Source of the DNA: Burkholderiales bacterium
Lineage (GTDB): Bacteria; Pseudomonadota; Gammaproteobacteria; Burkholderiales; Burkholderiaceae_C
Assembly: GCA_021414305.1 (NCBI GenBank)
Contig: JAIOOS010000013.1
Location: 124,001 to 188,000 of the forward strand
Direction of reading: 5' to 3'
DNA length: 64,000 nt
Every line of letters starts with the position of its first letter. The stretch's first letter is position 1. This document shows positions 47,285 through 56,034 of this stretch, in pieces. Below the pieces are notes generated by a model that was not told the DNA's origin, did not search any database, and saw nothing but the letters and a program-made list of their open reading frames with translations. The position numbers and the translations under genes were made by a program.

Positions 47285-47722
47285 GTGTCCAACCGTTCGC
47301 TCATCGTCGCCCTTGCCTGCCTCGCCGCTCCCGGCCTCGCCCTCGCCGCCAAATGGGAAAAGGTCGGCGAGTCCGGCCCGGTCCAGGTCTGGGTCGACAA
47401 GGACAGCATCCGCAAGGCCGGCAGCGAAGCCCGCGCCAACCTCGAGTGGCGCTGGTCGCGGCCGACCGACGTGCCCGACGCCGACCCGCCGCGCCAGTAC
47501 CGGCTCGAGCGCCAGGTGCAGATCTCGAACTGTGCCAACCGCGCCTACGCCGTCGCCGAAGGCACGCGCTACGCCGACGAGCGCGGCCTCGACCCGGTCT
47601 CGAGCTACAAGTACGACGAGCTTTCGCTGCCGTACAGCGTGGCGCCGGCGCGCTCGGTGCGCGACCTGGTCGTCACCTACGTCTGCACCACGCCGGTTCC
47701 CGCGCCGCCGGTCAAGAAGTAG
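47285..47722 (+). CDS. Small exported protein, surface-adhesin-E-like
   Basis: A 145-residue protein beginning at GTG 47285, with GGGAG upstream. The signal peptide is MSNRSLIVALACLAAPGLAL. The mature part has the WEKVGESGPVQVWVDKDSIR block and strands ANLEWRWSRP and RQYRLERQVQISNCANRAYA, which match the small beta-sandwich family of surface-adhesin protein E (PF16747), common in Burkholderiales and usually of unknown role. Two cysteines (SNCAN, YVCTT) could form a disulfide. It is downstream of the DsbA-family gene but has its own likely promoter. Confidence 0.75.
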   Translation: MSNRSLIVALACLAAPGLALAAKWEKVGESGPVQVWVDKDSIRKAGSEARANLEWRWSRPTDVPDADPPRQYRLERQVQISNCANRAYAVAEGTRYADERGLDPVSSYKYDELSLPYSVAPARSVRDLVVTYVCTTPVPAPPVKK

Positions 47723-47738
47723 GGAGTTCGCGCGCGGC

Positions 47739-48422
47739 TCAGGCCGCCAGCATCTCGCGCTGGAAGTCGACGACCAGCCCTTCGCCGACCTGTTGGCGCA
47801 TCGCCTTCCACGGCTCGGGCTCGGCGTCGATCTCCGCGATCATCGAGCGCGGCACGCGCATCGCCTTCTCGACCTGGCCGTCGGCCGGGCGCACCCAGGC
47901 GAGCACGAAGTCCTCGGCACCTGCCTCGACCAGGCGCAGCTCCCGCCGCCCGGGAATCGGCGTCTCGCTGCTGTGGCGCAGCGTCATCACCTTGGCCAGC
48001 TCGAGCGTGCGGTCGTCGATGCCGGCCTGTCTGGCGATGAGTTTTTCCGCCAGCGCCGGCCAGCCGAACACCGCGCGCGGCTCGATGCCCACGCCGAGCT
48101 TCTTCCCCTCGGGCGAGGCGCGCTTGCCGAGCCCCTCCTCGAAGGTTTCCGAGGTCTTCTCGGCGCAGGCCTGCCACTGGCCGCGCTTGGCTACCGGCCA
48201 GACGCCGATGAAGAGGCCCTGGCGCAGCTCCATGTAGGTGAATTCCGGGTCGACGCGGAACTCGGTTCCGCAGCTCGGGCAGGGCTGGCGCTGGAAGGTG
48301 CCGGCGACGATGGCGTCGCGCAGGTCGGGCCGCCGGTCCGCATTGACGCTGTACACCAGCTTGAATGGGACCGGCGTGGCGCACGCCGGGCAGTTGACCA
48401 TTTCCGTGTGAAAGATCGACAT
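47739..48422 (-). CDS. CpXC domain protein
   Basis: A 227-residue cytoplasmic protein. The N-terminal CpXC zinc module has CPAC (C11-C14) and CPSC (C48-C51) in TEMVNCPACATPVPFKLVYS and FQRQPCPSCGTEFRVDPEFT. The remainder is not recognised; it includes AELAKVMTLR-like helical segments and WVRPADGQVEKAMRVPRS. GAGGAGG lies just before the ATG. It starts 19 bases after the stop of the large metallopeptidase gene, so the two are probably one operon. A partner or immunity role for the peptidase is conceivable, as inference. Confidence 0.82.
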   Translation of the reverse strand: MSIFHTEMVNCPACATPVPFKLVYSVNADRRPDLRDAIVAGTFQRQPCPSCGTEFRVDPEFTYMELRQGLFIGVWPVAKRGQWQACAEKTSETFEEGLGKRASPEGKKLGVGIEPRAVFGWPALAEKLIARQAGIDDRTLELAKVMTLRHSSETPIPGRRELRLVEAGAEDFVLAWVRPADGQVEKAMRVPRSMIAEIDAEPEPWKAMRQQVGEGLVVDFQREMLAA

Positions 48423-48441
48423 CGCGATGCCTCCTCGTTCT

Positions 48442-51400
48442 TCAGAGCTTCTTCAGCCAGTCGTTGGCCGGATGCTTGGGTCCCAGCTTCTTCGACTTGA
48501 AGCCGGCGTACAGCTCGGCGAACCACTCCGCCGGGGCGCGGAACTGGTAGCCGGTGAGGCCCTTCTTGCGCGCCGCCAGCAGGTAGCTCACCCACTCGCG
48601 CGGGTAAGACTCGTGGTACACCGTCGTGCCGCCGATGGCGATCGCCTCGGCATCTCCCTGGCGCTGCCAGATCCCGTCTGAGGTGGCGAGGCCGTACCAG
48701 CGATCGAACTCGTTGTAGGCCTTCTCGTCGTCGGAGCCGGCCACCAGCGTACTCGGGCGGGCCGGCTTCTGGTTGAGCAGCGCGTCGAGAACGTATTTCT
48801 TGTCCTCGGGCTTCGTGTAGAAGGTGTTGGCGCCTCCCGCCTTGCCGCGGATGTGCGGGCCCACCGCGTCGGCGATGACCTGCACGCCGGAGCCGTAGCT
48901 CTGCCAGCCGCCGTGGTCTTCGCGATCGCCGTTGCGCAGCATGTAGGTCTTGGAATCGTCGATGCCGTGCGCCACCTCGTGCAGCGCGGTGAAGCTGGTG
49001 TACTCGCCATCACCGCCGACGGGCAGGCAATCCTTGTCGACGTCGGCCGGCAGCTGCTTCACCTTCTTGACGCCGGTGGGGTCGGTGGGATCGGCGGTGG
49101 TCATCTTGGGACCCAGCTCCTGCGTGTGGTCGCCGGGGCGGCCGCTGAGCGTGACGGCGCCACCGGGGCCCCAGGCGCCGCTGCCGCCGGTCGAATCGGT
49201 ATGCGTGATGCTGGTGATGCTGCCGAAGGCCTTGACGTCCTTGGGCACCATCGAGAAGGTGTTGTACAGCCCCTTCATGTTCGCCGCCTCTTTCTTCGCG
49301 GTGACGGCGGCGGCGGAGGTATCGGCCACCATCGTCACGCCGAAACGTCCGCTGGCGAGCGCAGCGATCATCTGCGGGTCGGTCGTCTTCGGCGAATTCA
49401 CCAAGGCGTCGACCTCCTTTTCGCCGCCGTTGGCCGTCATCTTCGCCGCCAGCGTGGCGATCGCAGGGTCGGCCGGGTTGGCCGCGGCACGGCTCGTCAG
49501 CTCGGCCTTGTCGATGGCGACCTCGAGCTTCTTCAGCGCCGCCATGGCCTCGCCGAACTTGAACGCGTCGGCCAGCTTCTTCGCGTCGGCCAGGGCCGCG
49601 TCGAGGGGCTTCTTCGCCTTGGCGTCGGTGATGGTGGCGACGTGGGTGGTGGTCGCGGCGGCAGCGGTGTCGAACTTGCCGCGCTCGGCGTCGGCCTTCG
49701 TGGCGGCAGCCGCCAGGTCGACGGCCTGGCGCAGCGCGGCCATCGCCGCGACGCCCGACTTCGCCTTGTTCTTGGCTTTGGCGTCGGCCAGCGCCTTGGC
49801 CACAGGGTCGATCACACCCTTCAGCAGGGCGGCGCGCGGCAGCGCCTGCAGCGCCGTCAGGCGCGCCTCGACGCTCGGCAATGTCGAGTTGAACTGGCCC
49901 TGGGCGACCTGGATCGCCTTGGCCTCCATCAGCGCCTTGGCGGCGGCCGCAAGCGGCCCGGCGGCGCCCTTGCCGTCGTTCTTGGCCAGAGCCTTTTCGG
50001 CCTTGTCCATCTGGTCGTTGCAGGTCTTCAGGGCGGCGCCGGCTTCGGCTGCGAACGGGGCCGCGGCCGTGACGAGCCGGTCGGCTCGCATCGTCTGCAG
50101 CGCCGTCTTCATCGCCGCCACGTCGGCCGGGTTCGCCGCCGCGGCCTCGGCGCCGGCGGCGCTGCCGGCACCGTCGGCCAGGATCTTCGCGGCCGCGATG
50201 TCGGCGCGCGCCCGCACGACCTCGTTCGACGCCGCCGCCCAGCCGGGTCCGGGGTCGACTGCGGTCGCGGCGCCCTCCGCCATCTTGGCAGCCTGCTCGA
50301 GCTGCTTGCGCGCCGCTTCGCGCTCCTTCGCGACGCGCGCCGCAGCGGGGTGCTTGTCGAGCGCCGCGAGCTCGGCGTCGGTGGGCGGCTTCTGCCGCTT
50401 GTAGGCCTCGGTGTCCGCGGTCGCGGCCACGATCGCGTCGCAGCGCGTGTTGATGTTGCGCAGCATCGCCTCGCCGGCCTCGAACTGCATCGCCGGACGG
50501 CCGCCCGACTTGTCCGCGTCGGCGAGCAGGGCGTCGAGGCCCGGGCCGCGGTCGGCGAGCGACGCGTTGACCTTGACCGCGGCGATCTTCGCCACGGTCG
50601 CGGCCCGTGCCGTTTCGTAGGAAACGCGCCGGGGCGCCATCCGCTCGGTCGACACCAGGGCCCACATCGCCGTCGTTTCCGCCATCAGGGCCTCGCTCCA
50701 GCGCCGGGCGGCGAGCGCCGCCTCGGCTGCGGCGACGTGCACCCTGGCCTTGTCGAGCTCGGGCTTCAGGAAGGTAGCCACGCTGGGGTTCGGGCTCGAG
50801 TTGGCGAGCCTGCCCTTCACGGCGTCTATCCGTGCCTTCATCCGCGTCCGCAGCTGGACCGCGGCAGCGTCGAGCGTCGTGTTGGCCGCGACGTAGTTGT
50901 TGGCCGCCGCCTGCGCGTTGGCGTTGGCGATGGCGTTGCTCAACAGGTTGAAGGTGCCGGTGCTGACGTTCTGGAACGCGTTCATGCCCATCGTCACGTC
51001 GGCGAGCTTGACGGTGAAGGCCTGCCGGTCGTCGGCCGCTTTCTTCGCCGTCGCGGCGATCGCCTTGACGTCCTCGAGCGCCTGCATCGCCTGCGGCCAC
51101 TCCTTCTTGGCGGCATGGGCGTCGGCGGTCGCGAGCTTCGTGTCGACCTGCGTGATGAAGGCCTGTATCGCTGCCGCCTGGGCATGTGCCTTCAAGCCGT
51201 TGATCAAGGCCACGGCGGCGGCGTGGGCGGTGGTGAACGTCCCCTGCTCGGGGTCGGCCGCCTTGCCGCCCCCGGCGCGGACCGGGGACTCCGATGCGCC
51301 ATCGCCCGGCGCCGAAGCGGTCGGCGGCGGCGCGCCGCCAGGTTGCGATACGACGGCCGGCTTGACCTCGGCGCCCCCCTTGCCGCCCCCGGCGCGCTGC

Positions 51401-51480
51401 GGTGCGCCATCGCTCGGAGCGCCCGCGGGCGCCGCCACCGGGGCCTTGGCTTGAAGGCCGAGGACATCGAGAAGTCCCAT
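48442..51480 (-). CDS. Large toxin-like zinc metallopeptidase with helical stalk
   Basis: A 1012-residue protein. It begins MGLLDVLGLQAKAPVAAPAG and then has a Pro/Gly/Ser-rich N-terminal linker with a duplicated (V/Q)RAGGGK block. Residues about 80-750 are extremely Ala/Lys/Asp-rich helical repeats (AATAKKAADDRQAFTVKLAD, AAAKALMEAKAIQVAQGQFN), a long stalk-like region. The C-terminal 200 residues form a peptidase with HEVAHGID (H834, E835, H838) and EWFAELYAGF (E985-E989), the HExxH plus distal Glu arrangement of anthrax lethal factor-type gluzincins. There is no signal peptide. Such architecture resembles effectors loaded into secretion machines, though none is in the window. GGAG precedes the ATG. 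CpXC protein follows. Confidence 0.75.
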   Translation of the reverse strand: MGLLDVLGLQAKAPVAAPAGAPSDGAPQRAGGGKGGAEVKPAVVSQPGGAPPPTASAPGDGASESPVRAGGGKAADPEQGTFTTAHAAAVALINGLKAHAQAAAIQAFITQVDTKLATADAHAAKKEWPQAMQALEDVKAIAATAKKAADDRQAFTVKLADVTMGMNAFQNVSTGTFNLLSNAIANANAQAAANNYVAANTTLDAAAVQLRTRMKARIDAVKGRLANSSPNPSVATFLKPELDKARVHVAAAEAALAARRWSEALMAETTAMWALVSTERMAPRRVSYETARAATVAKIAAVKVNASLADRGPGLDALLADADKSGGRPAMQFEAGEAMLRNINTRCDAIVAATADTEAYKRQKPPTDAELAALDKHPAAARVAKEREAARKQLEQAAKMAEGAATAVDPGPGWAAASNEVVRARADIAAAKILADGAGSAAGAEAAAANPADVAAMKTALQTMRADRLVTAAAPFAAEAGAALKTCNDQMDKAEKALAKNDGKGAAGPLAAAAKALMEAKAIQVAQGQFNSTLPSVEARLTALQALPRAALLKGVIDPVAKALADAKAKNKAKSGVAAMAALRQAVDLAAAATKADAERGKFDTAAAATTTHVATITDAKAKKPLDAALADAKKLADAFKFGEAMAALKKLEVAIDKAELTSRAAANPADPAIATLAAKMTANGGEKEVDALVNSPKTTDPQMIAALASGRFGVTMVADTSAAAVTAKKEAANMKGLYNTFSMVPKDVKAFGSITSITHTDSTGGSGAWGPGGAVTLSGRPGDHTQELGPKMTTADPTDPTGVKKVKQLPADVDKDCLPVGGDGEYTSFTALHEVAHGIDDSKTYMLRNGDREDHGGWQSYGSGVQVIADAVGPHIRGKAGGANTFYTKPEDKKYVLDALLNQKPARPSTLVAGSDDEKAYNEFDRWYGLATSDGIWQRQGDAEAIAIGGTTVYHESYPREWVSYLLAARKKGLTGYQFRAPAEWFAELYAGFKSKKLGPKHPANDWLKKL
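51261..51396. repeat. 19-bp direct repeat in the peptidase N-terminal linker
   Basis: CCTTGCCGCCCCCGGCGCG occurs at 51261-51279 and 51378-51396, followed each time by a related GATGCGCCATCGC(C/T)CGG block. This is a local duplication of about 117 bp coding for the RAGGGK-type linker. Confidence 0.75.
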
Positions 51481-51575
51481 GGATTGCTCCGGTCGCGAAA
51501 GGGAGTCGAAGTCTAGCCAACGGCCCCGCCGTGTCCAGAGTCCCTCTTTGTAGTGGCAGCGGCCACCGGCTCGGG

Positions 51576-51581
51576 TAGGAT
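51576..51581 (+). promoter_or_regulatory. Putative -10 box, leaderless start of exported-protein gene
   Basis: TAGGAT ends seven bases before ATG 51589, with no Shine-Dalgarno. The -35 is unclear. Confidence 0.35.
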
Positions 51582-51588
51582 TGCCCGC

Positions 51589-52188
51589 ATGCCTGCTTGC
51601 CTGCGTTTCCTGTCGCTGCATCGGCCGCTCGCGGCCGTGGTGATCGGCTGCTCGCTGGCGGGCGCCACGTTGGCGGCGCCCGGCGGCGCCGCCGGGCCGG
51701 CAAGCAACCCGTCGAGGAGCACGAGCATGGCAACGAACGCGGCGGACGGCGCCTTCACCCCGGTGCAGCTGAAGAACCTCGTCGGCGAGCGCATCGGGCC
51801 GTGGAAGCAGGCCGGGCTCGACGTGAAGGGGGAGCGGCGGGACGTGCAGCAGACGACGCTCGTCTACGGGTTCCGCAACGGCAAGGAGAAGGCGACCCTC
51901 ACCGTCAGCGACCTTGGCACCGAGAACAACGCCCCCGGTCCGGCGCATTGGACCGGGCCGCCCAATCGGCGCGAGACCCCGACGGGGGCCGAGTACGTCT
52001 ACCGCGAGGGCAGGGCTACGGTGCGCGAGATCGAGCGGCGCACGCCGCCGGCCCGCGAGGTAGTCGTGCTGCTGGCCAACGGCATCATGGTCTCGGCCGC
52101 CGGCGATGCCGACATGAAGGTGCTGAAGGCGCTCGCCGACGGCGTGTCGGTCGCCGCCGCCGAAGCGCTGGTCCGCCCGGCGAAGTAG
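51589..52188 (+). CDS. Uncharacterised exported protein
   Basis: A 199-residue protein with an N-terminal signal (RFLSLHRPLAAVVIGCSLAG, cleavage near LAA). The mature part is unrecognised. It has SFTPVQLKNLVGERIGPWKQ-like helical start, then YRNGKEKATLTVSDL-type strands (seen as VYGFRNGKEKATLTVSDLGT) and ends ALADGVSVAAAEALVRPAK. A single family cannot be named. ATG 51589 fits the leaderless pattern with TAGGAT upstream. It is divergent from the peptidase operon with 108 bases between starts, and precedes the peptide ABC operon by 153 bases. Confidence 0.65.
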   Translation: MPACLRFLSLHRPLAAVVIGCSLAGATLAAPGGAAGPASNPSRSTSMATNAADGAFTPVQLKNLVGERIGPWKQAGLDVKGERRDVQQTTLVYGFRNGKEKATLTVSDLGTENNAPGPAHWTGPPNRRETPTGAEYVYREGRATVREIERRTPPAREVVVLLANGIMVSAAGDADMKVLKALADGVSVAAAEALVRPAK

Positions 52189-52260
52189 CCGCCACCGCGG
52201 CCGCCGCCGGGGCGTTGCCCTGCTGCTGGCACGGATATCGCTCGGGGCAGACCCGGATAC

Positions 52261-52278
52261 GGACTTTGCGCCAAGTCC
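52261..52278 (+). promoter_or_regulatory. Inverted repeat upstream of peptide ABC operon
   Basis: GGACTT (52261-52266) and AAGTCC (52273-52278) flank six bases, 63 bases upstream of the substrate-binding protein ATG. A possible operator or small hairpin. Confidence 0.35.
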
Positions 52279-52341
52279 ATAGCATGAGGCCGCCGCGGCA
52301 ACCCGCCGCCACGTGTTTCGAACCCCCACGAGGAGATTGCG

Positions 52342-54141
52342 ATGAAAGAGCCTGAACTGCGTGCCCTGATCGAAGAGGTGCGCACCGGCGCGTTGCCGAG
52401 GCGCAGCTTCATCCAGCGGATGGTCGGGCTCGGCCTGAGCGCGCCGATGGCCTCGATGATGCTCATGCACGCAGGCGTCGCCAACGCCCAGCCTGCGCCT
52501 GTCTACAAGCCGACCAAGCGCGGCGGCGGCGGCCCGCTGAAGGTGCTGTTCTGGCAGGGCGCCACCTTGCTGCAGCCGCACTTCGCGAACGGCACCAAGG
52601 ACCAGGAAGGCTCGCGCATCTTCTACGAGCCGCTCGCCGTGTGGGACAACGACGGCAACCTGGTGCCTATCCTCGCCGCCGACATTCCGAGCGTTGCCAA
52701 CGGCGGCGTGCTGGAGGGCGGCAAGGTCGTGCGCTGGCGCCTGAAGAAGGGCGTGACCTGGCACGACGGCAAGCCGTTCACCGCCGACGACGTCGTCTTC
52801 ACCTGGGAATACGCGCGCGACCCGGCCACCGCCGCCGTCACCATCGCCGTCTACAAGGACATCACCGTCACCAAGGTCGACGACTACACCGTCCTCGTCT
52901 CCTTCAAGCAGGCGACGCCGTTCTGGGCCACGGCCTTCGTCGCCGCCGAAGGGATGATCATCCCCAAGCACCTGTTCGGCCCCTACGCCGGCGCCAAGTC
53001 GCGCGACGCGCCCACCAACCTCAAGCCGGTCGGCACCGGCCCGTACGTCTTCACCGATTTCAAGCCGGGCGACATCGTCTCGGGGGCGATCAACAAGACC
53101 TACCACATGCCGAACCGGCCCTATTTCGACACGATCGAGATGAAGGGCGGCGGCGACGCCACCTCGGCGGCACGCGCCGTGCTGCAGACCGGCGAGTACG
53201 ACTACGCCTGGAACCTGCAGGTCGAGGACGAGGTCTTGAAGCGCATGGAGCAGGGCGGCAAGGGCAAGGCGCACATCGTCCCCGGCGGCGACATCGAGTT
53301 CATCCAGCTCAACATCACGGACCCGTGGAACGAGGTCGAGGGCGAGCGCGGCCACGTCAAGAGCAAGCACTTCGCCTTCAGCGACATCAAGGTGCGCGAG
53401 GCGATGGCCCTGCTCTGCGACAAGAAGAGCATGCAGGAGTTCATCTACGGCCGCACCGGCTTCGCGACCGCCAACTTCATGAACAACCCGCCGCGCTTCA
53501 AGTCGCCGAACACCAAGTGGGAGTTCAACATCGACAAGGCCAACGCCCTGCTCGATGCCGCCGGCTGGAAGAAGGGGGCCGACGGCATCCGCGAGAAGGG
53601 CGGCAAGAAGATGAAGTTCGTCTACCAGACGTCCATCAACGGCACCCGGCAGAAGGAGCAGGCGATCGTCAAGCAGGCGGCGCAGAAGGCCGGCATCGAC
53701 CTGGAACTGAAGTCGGTGACGGCGTCGGTGTTCTTCTCCTCCGACGTCGCCAACCCCGACACCTACGGCAAGTTCTGGTGCGACATGCAGATGTACACCA
53801 CGACCATGACCGCGCCCGACGCCGAGCGCTTCATGGACCAGTACATCTCCGCCGAGGCCTCGCAGAAGGCGAACAAGTGGGCCGGCCGGAACATCTGCCG
53901 CTACGTCAACCCCGAGTACGACAAGATGGCCGTTTCGGCCAAGTCGGAGCTCGATCCGGTGAAGCGGGCGGCGACCTACATCAAGATGAACGACATGGTG
54001 GTCAACGAGTTCATCGTCATCCCGCTGATCAGCCGGCCGCGGGTGCGCGGCGGCAACCTGAAGCTGGTGACCACGCTCTCGGGCTGGGACCTCGACTTCT
54101 CGGCGCTGCAGAACTGGTACCGGGAAGGCGGCGCCGCCTGA
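52342..54141 (+). CDS. Peptide ABC transporter substrate-binding protein (SBP_bac_5)
   Basis: A 599-residue periplasmic binding protein of the DppA/OppA class. The Tat-like signal is PRRSFIQRMVGLGLSAPMAS within the first 50 residues (mature start near AQPAPVYKPT). WRLKKGVTWHDGKPFTADDV is the family signature in the first third. FIQLNITDPW and DIKVREAMALLCDKKSM follow in the ligand-cleft half. AGGAG (52331-52335) precedes the ATG by six bases. It heads a five-gene operon with two permeases and two ATPases. The ligand may be oligopeptides or another linear compound; it is not resolved. Confidence 0.93.
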   Translation: MKEPELRALIEEVRTGALPRRSFIQRMVGLGLSAPMASMMLMHAGVANAQPAPVYKPTKRGGGGPLKVLFWQGATLLQPHFANGTKDQEGSRIFYEPLAVWDNDGNLVPILAADIPSVANGGVLEGGKVVRWRLKKGVTWHDGKPFTADDVVFTWEYARDPATAAVTIAVYKDITVTKVDDYTVLVSFKQATPFWATAFVAAEGMIIPKHLFGPYAGAKSRDAPTNLKPVGTGPYVFTDFKPGDIVSGAINKTYHMPNRPYFDTIEMKGGGDATSAARAVLQTGEYDYAWNLQVEDEVLKRMEQGGKGKAHIVPGGDIEFIQLNITDPWNEVEGERGHVKSKHFAFSDIKVREAMALLCDKKSMQEFIYGRTGFATANFMNNPPRFKSPNTKWEFNIDKANALLDAAGWKKGADGIREKGGKKMKFVYQTSINGTRQKEQAIVKQAAQKAGIDLELKSVTASVFFSSDVANPDTYGKFWCDMQMYTTTMTAPDAERFMDQYISAEASQKANKWAGRNICRYVNPEYDKMAVSAKSELDPVKRAATYIKMNDMVVNEFIVIPLISRPRVRGGNLKLVTTLSGWDLDFSALQNWYREGGAA

Positions 54142-54167
54142 GGGCGTTGCGCACCTGAGAAGCTGCC

Positions 54168-55127
54168 GTGGGGCACTACCTCCTGCGGCGGCTGCTGATC
54201 GCCGTGCCGAGCCTGCTCGGCATCAGCGTCGTGCTGTTCACGGTGCTCGCCCTCGCCCCGGGCGACCCGTTCGCGGAGATGACGCTCAACCCGAACATCC
54301 CGCCCGAGGTGGCGGCCAGCCTGCGCCAGAAGTTCGGCCTCGACGACCCGATCTGGCAGCGCTACTTCCGCTGGCTGCTGGCGATGCTGCAGGGCGACTG
54401 GGGCTTTTCCTTCATCAGCCGGGTCGACGTCGACACGCTGATCTGGCAGCGGGTGCCGGTGACGCTGGCGGTGATCGGCGCCTCGCAGATCCTGGCGCTG
54501 GCGATCGCCCTGCCGGTGGGCATCTACTCCGCGGCGCGGCCGTATTCGTGGTTCGACCGGATCGCCAGCACCCTCGCCTTCGTCGGCTTCTCGCTGCCGA
54601 CCTTCTTCACCGGACTGCTGCTGATCCTGGTGTTCTCGATCAAGCTCGACTGGCTGCCCTTCGTGTTCCGCGCCGACATCGCCGCCACCGGCTGGCAGTG
54701 GTGGTGGGAGCACCTCAAGCAGGCGATCATGCCGGTGATGGTGCTGGGCCTGTTCCAGGGTGCGAGCTGGACGCGCTATGTGCGCTCGGCGGTGCTCGAC
54801 GTGGTGCGCCTCGACTACGTGACCACCGCGCGCAGCAAGGGGCTGCGCGAGCGCGCGGTGATCATGAAGCACGTGGTCCGCAACGCCCTGATCCCGGTGG
54901 TGACGCTGGTGGCCCTGACCATGCCGCAGGTCTTCGGCGGCGCCATCGTCACCGAGCAGATCTTCCGCGTGCCGGGCATCGGCTCGCTGCTCATCGACGC
55001 GATCCTGCGCAACGACACGCCGGTGGTGATGGCCGTGACCTTCGTGTTCTCCTGCCTCGTCATCCTCTTCAACCTGATCGCCGACCTCCTCTATGGCTGG
55101 CTCGACCCCCGCATCAGCTATCGCTAG
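54168..55127 (+). CDS. Peptide ABC transporter permease, DppB-type
   Basis: A 319-residue inner-membrane permease starting at GTG 54168. First helix is RRLLIAVPSLLGISVVLFTV. The six helices include the BPD_transp_1 core, and the EAA loop is YVTTARSKGLRERAVIMKHV, which contacts the ATPase. It has the N-terminal DppB-type start (MGHYLLRRLLIAV). It partners with the DppC-type gene, which overlaps its end by 35 bases, and the two ATPase genes. Confidence 0.93.
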   Translation: MGHYLLRRLLIAVPSLLGISVVLFTVLALAPGDPFAEMTLNPNIPPEVAASLRQKFGLDDPIWQRYFRWLLAMLQGDWGFSFISRVDVDTLIWQRVPVTLAVIGASQILALAIALPVGIYSAARPYSWFDRIASTLAFVGFSLPTFFTGLLLILVFSIKLDWLPFVFRADIAATGWQWWWEHLKQAIMPVMVLGLFQGASWTRYVRSAVLDVVRLDYVTTARSKGLRERAVIMKHVVRNALIPVVTLVALTMPQVFGGAIVTEQIFRVPGIGSLLIDAILRNDTPVVMAVTFVFSCLVILFNLIADLLYGWLDPRISYR

Positions 55128-56034
55128 CCCCGCCATCGTCGCGGCGGCGCCGATGCGCAACGTCTCGCCCGCGGCCGAGGCGTGGCGGCGCTTTCGCCGG
55201 CACAAGCTCGCGGTCGCCGGGCTGATCGTCCTCACGGTGATGGTGCTGATGGTCGCCTTCGGGCCGCTGTTCTGGAAGATCTCGATCAACGAGATCGACT
55301 TCTCGGCGCGGCTGCAGACGCCGACGCGGGCGCACCCCTTCGGCACCGACGACCTCGGCCAGGACATCTTCGCCCGCATGCTCTACGGCGGCCGGATCTC
55401 GCTCGCCGTGGGCCTGGCGGCGATGCTGATGGCGATGCTGGTCGGGGTGACGATCGGCGCCATCGCCGGCATCTCCCGCGGCGCGGTCGACGCGGCGCTG
55501 ATGTGGCTGACCGACCTGTTCCTCTCGCTGCCGCAGCTGCCGCTGCTGCTGATCCTCATCTACCTGTTCCGCGACGCGCTGAAGTCGGCCTTCGGACCGG
55601 AGGTGGGCGTCTTCATCCTGATCGTGCTGGTGATCGGCGGCTTCCGCTGGATGCCGGTGGCGCGGCTGGTGCGAGCGCAGTTCTTCTCGCTGCGCGAGAA
55701 GGAGTTCGTCGAGGCGGCGCGCGCCCTCGGCGCCTCGGTGCCGCGCCAGGTCGTGCGCCACATCCTGCCCAACTCGCTCGGGCCGGTGATCGTGGCCGGC
55801 ACGATCGACGTGGCCGCGGCGATCATCGCCGAGTCGACCCTCTCCTTCCTCGGCCTCGGCTTTCCGCCCGACATCCCGACCTGGGGGCGGATCCTGTTCG
55901 ACTCGAAGGAATACCTCGACATCGCGCCCCACTGGGCGCTGTTCCCGGGGACGGCGATCTTTCTCGCCGTGCTGACGATCAACTTCGTCGGCGACGGGCT
56001 CCGCGACGCGCTCGATCCGCGCAAGGTGATGTGA
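55093..56034 (+). CDS. Peptide ABC transporter permease, DppC-type
   Basis: A 313-residue permease. The start overlaps the DppB-type gene by 35 bases if ATG 55093 is used; an ATG at 55153 would give MRNVSPAAEAWRRFRRHK and no overlap. The family block HPFGTDDLGQDIFARMLYGG and the EAA loop FVEAARALGASVPRQVVRHI are clear. About five or six helices follow. Its stop overlaps the next ATPase start by one base (TGATG). Confidence 0.92.
   Translation: MAGSTPASAIASPAIVAAAPMRNVSPAAEAWRRFRRHKLAVAGLIVLTVMVLMVAFGPLFWKISINEIDFSARLQTPTRAHPFGTDDLGQDIFARMLYGGRISLAVGLAAMLMAMLVGVTIGAIAGISRGAVDAALMWLTDLFLSLPQLPLLLILIYLFRDALKSAFGPEVGVFILIVLVIGGFRWMPVARLVRAQFFSLREKEFVEAARALGASVPRQVVRHILPNSLGPVIVAGTIDVAAAIIAESTLSFLGLGFPPDIPTWGRILFDSKEYLDIAPHWALFPGTAIFLAVLTINFVGDGLRDALDPRKVM

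Noticed and set aside
49010..51733. Long open frames on both strands opposite or out of frame with the metallopeptidase gene
   Set aside because: The region is Ala-codon rich and opens all frames. Only the 48442-51480 frame has a start with a ribosome site, a helical-repeat pattern and the HExxH motif.
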